A stretch of 17,149 bases of DNA from Aquamicrobium sp. (lineage in GTDB: Bacteria; Pseudomonadota; Alphaproteobacteria; Rhizobiales; Rhizobiaceae): the NCBI GenBank assembly GCA_014860725.1, contig JACZJD010000739.1:1-17149 (forward strand), given 5' to 3'. The notes beneath the pieces are model-generated. The model was not told the DNA's origin. It searched no databases and saw only the letters and a list, made by a program, of their open reading frames with translations. The translations under genes were made by a program, and so were the position numbers. Numbering within the stretch: position 1 is the stretch's first letter; each line of letters starts with the position of its first letter. Of this stretch, positions 13,262-17,149 are shown piece after piece.

Positions 13262-14350
13262 CTAGGTCGTCTCGTCGAGCAGTTCGCCGGCCTCGTCGTC
13301 GGAGATCGCGATGCCGGCCTTCTTGCGGTATTCGCGCGGCGTCAGCCCCATCCAGCGCTTGAAGGCGAGGGTGAAGGCCGTGGTCGAGGAGTATTCGAGC
13401 ATGCCGGCGACGCTGGAGATCGGCACGCCGGTCTGGGCGAGCATCCGGCAGGCCATCGACTGCCGCGTCTGGTCGAGCACGTCGGAGAAGGAGGTTCCCT
13501 CATGCGCGAGCAGGCGCTGCAGCTTCTTGGGCGAGGTGCCCATCGAGCTGGCGATGAACTCCTTGGTGCACGAGCCGGTGCCGATCACGCTCTGGATCGC
13601 CATCTCGACGGTCGCGCGCACCGACTGGTCGTAGAGCGGCATGCGCCGGATGCGGTAGCGGATGAAGCTGTCGACGATGGTCTTGAGCGACTTGAGCCGG
13701 CCGTTGGTGGGGCTGTCGAGCAGGCTGCGCGCGAAGACGATGTCGGTATGCTCCGCCTCGAACTGCATGTCGCAGCGGAACGCCTCCTCGTGCAGGCTCG
13801 TGTCCTCGGGCCTCGGATGCCTGAAGCGGACGGCGACCGGGTCCTCGTCGGGAAGCCCCGTGACCACCCGCGCCATGTTGCAGGCATAGGCGATGATGTG
13901 CTCCATCGGCTGGCGCGGCGGAAGGATCAGCGGGCTCTGCCAGAAGCGCATGGTCACGGTGTCCCCAACGCCGTCGTCGAGCAGCTGCACCAGATAGGCG
14001 TTGGTATGATAGCGCCAGTATCGCGCGCCCTGGTCGAGCCATTCCCCGAGCGTGTCGACGAGCTGGGCCATGAACACCACCGGCCCCACATTCGGGAAGT
14101 GCGGCGGTATGCTGAGCGCCCATTCGATGCCGAAGAACGGCCTGTCGAGCTCGGCCGCGGCCAGCTCCATCAGCACGCCCAGCCGCTGCCAGGAGATCAG
14201 CATGTCGGGATCGGTCAGGGCGTCAGGGTCGATGCCCACGCGCTCGACCAGCCGCATGGGGTCGCCTCCCGCCTGTCTCACCATGTCGGAAAACCCGAAA
14301 AACACGGCGGCGCGGATGTATGGGTCTCCATGCACCAGTCCGGTGGTCAT
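13262..14350 (-). CDS. AraC-family regulator with arabinose-binding-type N-terminal domain
   Basis: A 362-residue protein. Residues about 20-210 resemble the N-terminal domain shared by OruR/ArgR-like AraC regulators: RAAVFFGFSDMVRQAGGDPMRLVERVGID, then ISWQRLGVLMELAAAELDRPFFGIEWA. The C-terminal AraC DNA-binding domain covers about 265-350, with FIASSMGTSPKKLQRLLAHEGTSF as the first helix-turn-helix and VAGMLEYSSTTAFTLAFKRWMGLTPREYR as the conserved second. The start at 14350 follows a GGGAAGG site; an upstream in-frame ATG at 14395 is less well placed. A GACATGTC palindrome (14369-14376) lies about 20 bases upstream of the start and shares its half-site with the dyads at 2541 and 4525, so this protein is a second candidate to bind those. 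It is transcribed toward the catabolic operon but separated from it by the promoter at 13015-13071. Its inducer is unknown. Confidence 0.92.
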   Translation of the reverse strand: MTTGLVHGDPYIRAAVFFGFSDMVRQAGGDPMRLVERVGIDPDALTDPDMLISWQRLGVLMELAAAELDRPFFGIEWALSIPPHFPNVGPVVFMAQLVDTLGEWLDQGARYWRYHTNAYLVQLLDDGVGDTVTMRFWQSPLILPPRQPMEHIIAYACNMARVVTGLPDEDPVAVRFRHPRPEDTSLHEEAFRCDMQFEAEHTDIVFARSLLDSPTNGRLKSLKTIVDSFIRYRIRRMPLYDQSVRATVEMAIQSVIGTGSCTKEFIASSMGTSPKKLQRLLAHEGTSFSDVLDQTRQSMACRMLAQTGVPISSVAGMLEYSSTTAFTLAFKRWMGLTPREYRKKAGIAISDDEAGELLDETT

Positions 14351-14988
14351 GCGGCCTTCCCATTTTGAGACATGTCGCAGGGGAAAGGCGCCCATTAGAC
14401 GCCGGGGGTGGTGCCGGCAACCCCTTCCCCTGCGTCGTCTCGGCGCGCCCGCCGGCGGCCCTCAGACCGGCTTTCCGCCGTGATTTTTCGACGTTTTCCG
14501 GCCATTTCGGCCGGAATCGCCGTCTGTGGCGGGGTTCGAGCGGCAATTCCCTCAAGGTGAGGTCGCGCGAAGGGCGGAATCGTCGTCCGTCCTGCTGCGG
14601 AATGGTACTTTTTTCGTGTCCTCAAATATGGATTTCTTCGTCTCGCGATTAATATTTCTGGTAATCCAAAATTATATTCAATCACTGCCCCTTATAATTC
14701 GATGAAACATTTACATTGCGATAATAATTGGCAAGTCAAAGGAAGATCGTCTTTCCACAGGTGGGGTGGAGCGCCGGCAAGCGGACCATCGGCCCGGCGC
14801 GGGGCGAACAGGGGCTGACGACGCCGGCTTAGGCAGCCGGCGGCCGATCGCGCGCGATTGATCCTCGATTTCCGGGACCCGGGCGCGATCCGGAGCCCGG
14901 ATTGCCCGCATCTCCGGAAAGACCAACTGAAACCGGACTTGGCATCCTCGATAAGAAAATCGGCAGGATGGATGCGGGAAAACATAAA
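14351..14988. other. 638-base intergenic region with AT-rich centre
   Basis: This region separates the divergent AraC-family and chemoreceptor genes. I see no gene: the open frames here have no ribosome sites and no family resemblance. The part from about 14600 to 14740 is clearly more AT-rich than the rest of the window (for example AATATTTCTGGTAATCC and TTATAATTCGATG) and probably holds promoters or protein-binding sites. The GACATGTC palindrome at 14369-14376 is near the AraC-family start. Confidence 0.5.
14928..14954 (+). promoter_or_regulatory. Possible flagellar-type (sigma-28) promoter of the chemoreceptor gene
   Basis: TGAAA (14928-14932), 14 bases and CTCGATAA (14947-14954) resemble the sigma-28 consensus TAAA-N15-GCCGATAA, with mismatches. 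It lies 34 bases before the ATG. The position and the chemotaxis product make it reasonable, but the match is imperfect and an ordinary promoter further upstream is equally possible. Confidence 0.3.
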
Positions 14989-17149
14989 ATGACAAAATTT
15001 AGATTTGGAATTTCTTCTCGATTGGGGCTCGGCTTCGGATTTATGCTTATTCTCATGCTGGCGTTGACCTCGGTGTCCGTCGTTGAGGTCAACACGCTCA
15101 ACGCGAACCTGTCGCAGATCAACGAGATCAATTCCGTCAAGCAGCGCTTCGCCATCAACTATCGCGGCAGCGTGCACGACCGCGCGATCGCGATTCGCGA
15201 CGTGACCATGCTTTCCTCCGGGGAACGGGCGGGGGCGGTGGCGCTGATCGGGAAGCTCGCGGCCGACTACGCGCGCAACGAGGCGGCGATGGCGGAGATG
15301 ATCGCCGGCCCGGCGGGCGCCTCGGCCGAGGAGCGCCGCATCCTGGCCGACATTGCCGACATCCAGGCGCGCGCCGATCCCCTCGTGGCGGACATCATCG
15401 CGCTCCAGGAGGCCGGCGACACCGCGTCGGCTCTGGACGGGCTGGCGCTGGTGCGTCCGCTGTTCGACGCATGGCTCGGCGCGATCAACGAGTTCATCGA
15501 CCACCACGAGGCGGTCAACCAGTCGATCGGCGCGGAGGTCAGCGAGGCGGCCGGAAGCTTCCAGACGCTCGCCTTCTGGTCGCTCGCCTTCGCCGTGGCC
15601 CTCGCGCTTGCCGCCGCCGCGCTCGTCAGCCGGTCGATCACCGTTCCGCTCGGCAGGCTCGCGAAGGTCATGCGCGGCATGGCGGAGGGCGACTACGAGG
15701 TCGCGGTTCCCTATGTCAGCCGCCGCGACGAGGTCGGCGACATGGCGGCCACGGTCGAGGTGTTCCGCAAGAACGGCCTGATGGTCGCGCAGATGACGGC
15801 CTCGGAGGCCGAGCGGATCGCCGGCGCCCTGGACGCCAAGGGCCAGATCGACGCCGTGTCCCGATCGCAGGCCGTGATCGAGTTCGAGGTCGACGGCACG
15901 ATCGTCCGCGCCAACGAGAATTTCTGCGCCGTCACCGGCTACAGCCTCGAGGAGATCAGAGGCCGTCATCACAGCATGTTCGTCGAGCCGGCCTTCGCGC
16001 AGAGCGCCGACTATGCCGAGTTCTGGCGCACGCTGCGCGGCGGGGAGTTCGTCGCCGCGGAGTTCAAGCGCATCGGCAAGGGCGGCAGGCAGGTCTGGAT
16101 TCAGGCGTCCTACAATCCGATCCTCGACCCTGACGGCAAGGTGGTGAAGGTCGTCAAGTTCGCCACGGACATCACCGGCCGGGTCCGTGCCGTGACGGAG
16201 ATCGGCTCCGGCCTCGACCGGATGGCGAGCGGCGATCTGGTCTGCGAGATCGCCGAGCCCTTCATTCCGGCGCTCGACAAGCTGCGCCTCGACTTCAACA
16301 ACTCGGTCGAGACCCTGCGCCGCGCCCTGCAGACGGTCGGGCACAAGGCGGCGACGATCAACGCGTCGGCCAACGAGGTCAGGTCGGCCGCCGACGACCT
16401 GTCGCGGCGCACCGAGCAGCAGGCGGCCTCCGTCGAGGAGACCGCGGCCGCGCTCGAGCAGATCACGGTGACGGTGCGGCACTCCGCGCAGAGAGCCGAG
16501 GACGCCGGCGGCCTGGTCGCGCGCACCAGAGGCAGCGCGGAACGATCCGAATCCGTCGTCCAGCAGGCGATCGCCATGATGGGAGAGATCGAGCGTTCCT
16601 CGCGCGAGGTCGGGTCGATCATCGGCGTCATCGACGAGATCGCGTTCCAGACCAGTCTCCTGGCGCTCAACGCCGGGGTGGAGGCCGCGCGGGCGGGCGA
16701 TGCGGGCAGGGGCTTCGCCGTGGTCGCGCAGGAGGTGCGCGGGCTGGCGCAGCGCTCGGCCGAAGCCGCCAAGCAGATCAAGGAGCTCATCACCAAGTCC
16801 GGCGAGGAGGTGAAGACGGGCGTGGCGCTCGTGGGCGACGCCGGCGCGGCCCTGCAGGCGATCATCGGCGACGTCAAGGAGATCAGCGATCATGTCGTGG
16901 CGATCGTGGAAGCCTCGCGCGAGCAGTCCACCAGCCTCGCCGAGATCAACACCGCCGTCGGCGTGATCGACCAGGGCACGCAGCAGAACGCCGCCATGGT
17001 CGAGGAGACCTCGGCCGCAAGCCAGAGCCTGGCTGCCGAGGCGCAGGAGCTCGACCAACTGCTGGGCGGGTTCCAGCTCGGCGATGCCCGGGCGGTGGGG
17101 ACGCAGGCGGCGGGACGCGAGGCCGCGCATGCGCCGACGGCTTTCCCGG
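14989..17149 (+). CDS. Methyl-accepting chemotaxis protein with HAMP and PAS domains (cut at window edge)
   Basis: An open frame of 720 codons that runs off the right edge. Order of parts: first membrane helix at about residues 12-32 ([20 protein letters not shown]); periplasmic helical sensor region to about 190; second helix about 193-214 ([15 protein letters not shown]); HAMP to about 265 ([29 protein letters not shown]). A PAS domain follows at about 288-400 ([35 protein letters not shown]). A second HAMP-like stretch comes next ([12 protein letters not shown]), then the signalling domain. The signalling tip reads [15 protein letters not shown] and [19 protein letters not shown]. Chemoreceptors control the CheA kinase; the periplasmic region senses an outside ligand and the PAS may bind flavin or haem to sense redox. 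The ATG at 14989 is preceded by GGGAAAAC; an in-frame ATG at 14968 is an alternative. Link to the catabolic genes is unproven. Confidence 0.93.
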   Translation, partial: MTKFRFGISSRLGLGFGFMLILMLALTSVSVVEVNTLNANLSQINEINSVKQRFAINYRGSVHDRAIAIRDVTMLSSGERAGAVALIGKLAADYARNEAAMAEMIAGPAGASAEERRILADIADIQARADPLVADIIALQEAGDTASALDGLALVRPLFDAWLGAINEFIDHHEAVNQSIGAEVSEAAGSFQTLAFWSLAFAVALALAAAALVSRSITVPLGRLAKVMRGMAEGDYEVAVPYVSRRDEVGDMAATVEVFRKNGLMVAQMTASEAERIAGALDAKGQIDAVSRSQAVIEFEVDGTIVRANENFCAVTGYSLEEIRGRHHSMFVEPAFAQSADYAEFWRTLRGGEFVAAEFKRIGKGGRQVWIQASYNPILDPDGKVVKVVKFATDITGRVRAVTEIGSGLDRMASGDLVCEIAEPFIPALDKLRLDFNNSVETLRRALQTVGHKAATINASANEVRSAADDLSRRTEQQAASVEETAAALEQITVTVRHSAQRAEDAGGLVARTRGSAERSESVVQQAIAMMGEIERSSREVGSIIGVIDEIAFQTSLLALNAGVEAARAGDAGRGFAVVAQEVRGLAQRSAEAAKQIKELITKSGEEVKTGVALVGDAGAALQAIIGDVKEISDHVVAIVEASREQSTSLAEINTAVGVIDQGTQQNAAMVEETSAASQSLAAEAQELDQLLGGFQLGDARAVGTQAAGREAAHAPTAFP

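Noticed and set aside
14692..17130. An 812-codon reverse-strand open frame opposite the chemoreceptor
   Set aside because: Its composition (Arg, Leu, Asp, His-rich, low complexity) is that of an antisense GC-rich frame, while the forward frame shows clear HAMP, PAS and MCP motifs.
1..17149. CRISPR array, tRNA, phage defence or mobile element
   Set aside because: No regularly spaced repeats, tRNA-like cloverleaf, transposase, integrase or defence-protein motif was seen on either strand.

Overview
High-GC DNA from an alphaproteobacterium, most likely a Rhizobiales-type organism. The inference rests on overall base composition and codon use, a periplasmic-binding-protein-rich gene content, and a chemoreceptor with HAMP, PAS and signalling domains. 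No rRNA, tRNA, CRISPR array, insertion sequence or phage gene was seen.

Layout. (1) 1-1693: divergent torS-like sensor kinase (cut by the window edge) and torT-like periplasmic partner, with start codons that practically touch. (2) 1714-2496: IclR-family regulator, reverse strand, convergent with torT. (3) 2763-4358: FAD-linked oxidase of the VAO/GlcD type, reverse strand. (4) 4359-4843: a 485-base regulatory region without a gene. (5) 4844-9219: five-gene forward operon for a branched-chain-amino-acid-type (HAAT) ABC importer: binding protein, two permeases and two ATPases. (6) 9258-9305: a strong stem-loop between convergent operons. (7) 9320-12985: reverse-strand operon of, in transcription order, a metallo-beta-lactamase-fold hydrolase, LeuC-like and LeuD-like subunits of an aconitase-superfamily hydro-lyase, and an isocitrate lyase/PEP mutase-superfamily lyase. 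(8) 13262-14350: AraC-family regulator, reverse strand. (9) 14351-14988: a 638-base region without a gene, partly AT-rich. (10) 14989-end: PAS-containing methyl-accepting chemotaxis protein, cut by the window edge.

How it may work together. The centre (1714-12985) looks like a self-contained catabolic island for an unidentified small organic acid or lactone. The importer brings it in, an FAD oxidase and a metallo-hydrolase prepare it, a LeuC/LeuD-type enzyme moves a hydroxyl by dehydration and rehydration, and an isocitrate-lyase-type enzyme splits the C-C bond. Hydro-lyase plus lyase is the logic of the methylcitrate cycle and of dimethylmaleate hydratase/2,3-dimethylmalate lyase in nicotinate fermentation. 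The active-site loops here differ from the canonical ones, so the substrate is probably different.

The regulatory DNA supports the grouping. The same promoter module (TTTCAT-N3-ATGAAA, then exactly 13 bases, then TTGACACG) lies upstream of both the FAD oxidase and the hydrolase-led operon. A second dyad (ATGTC-N7-GACAT) lies upstream of both the IclR gene and the importer operon. The IclR protein is the leading candidate to bind one of them. The pathway assignment and the regulator-site pairing are inference; the repeats and motifs are read directly from the sequence.
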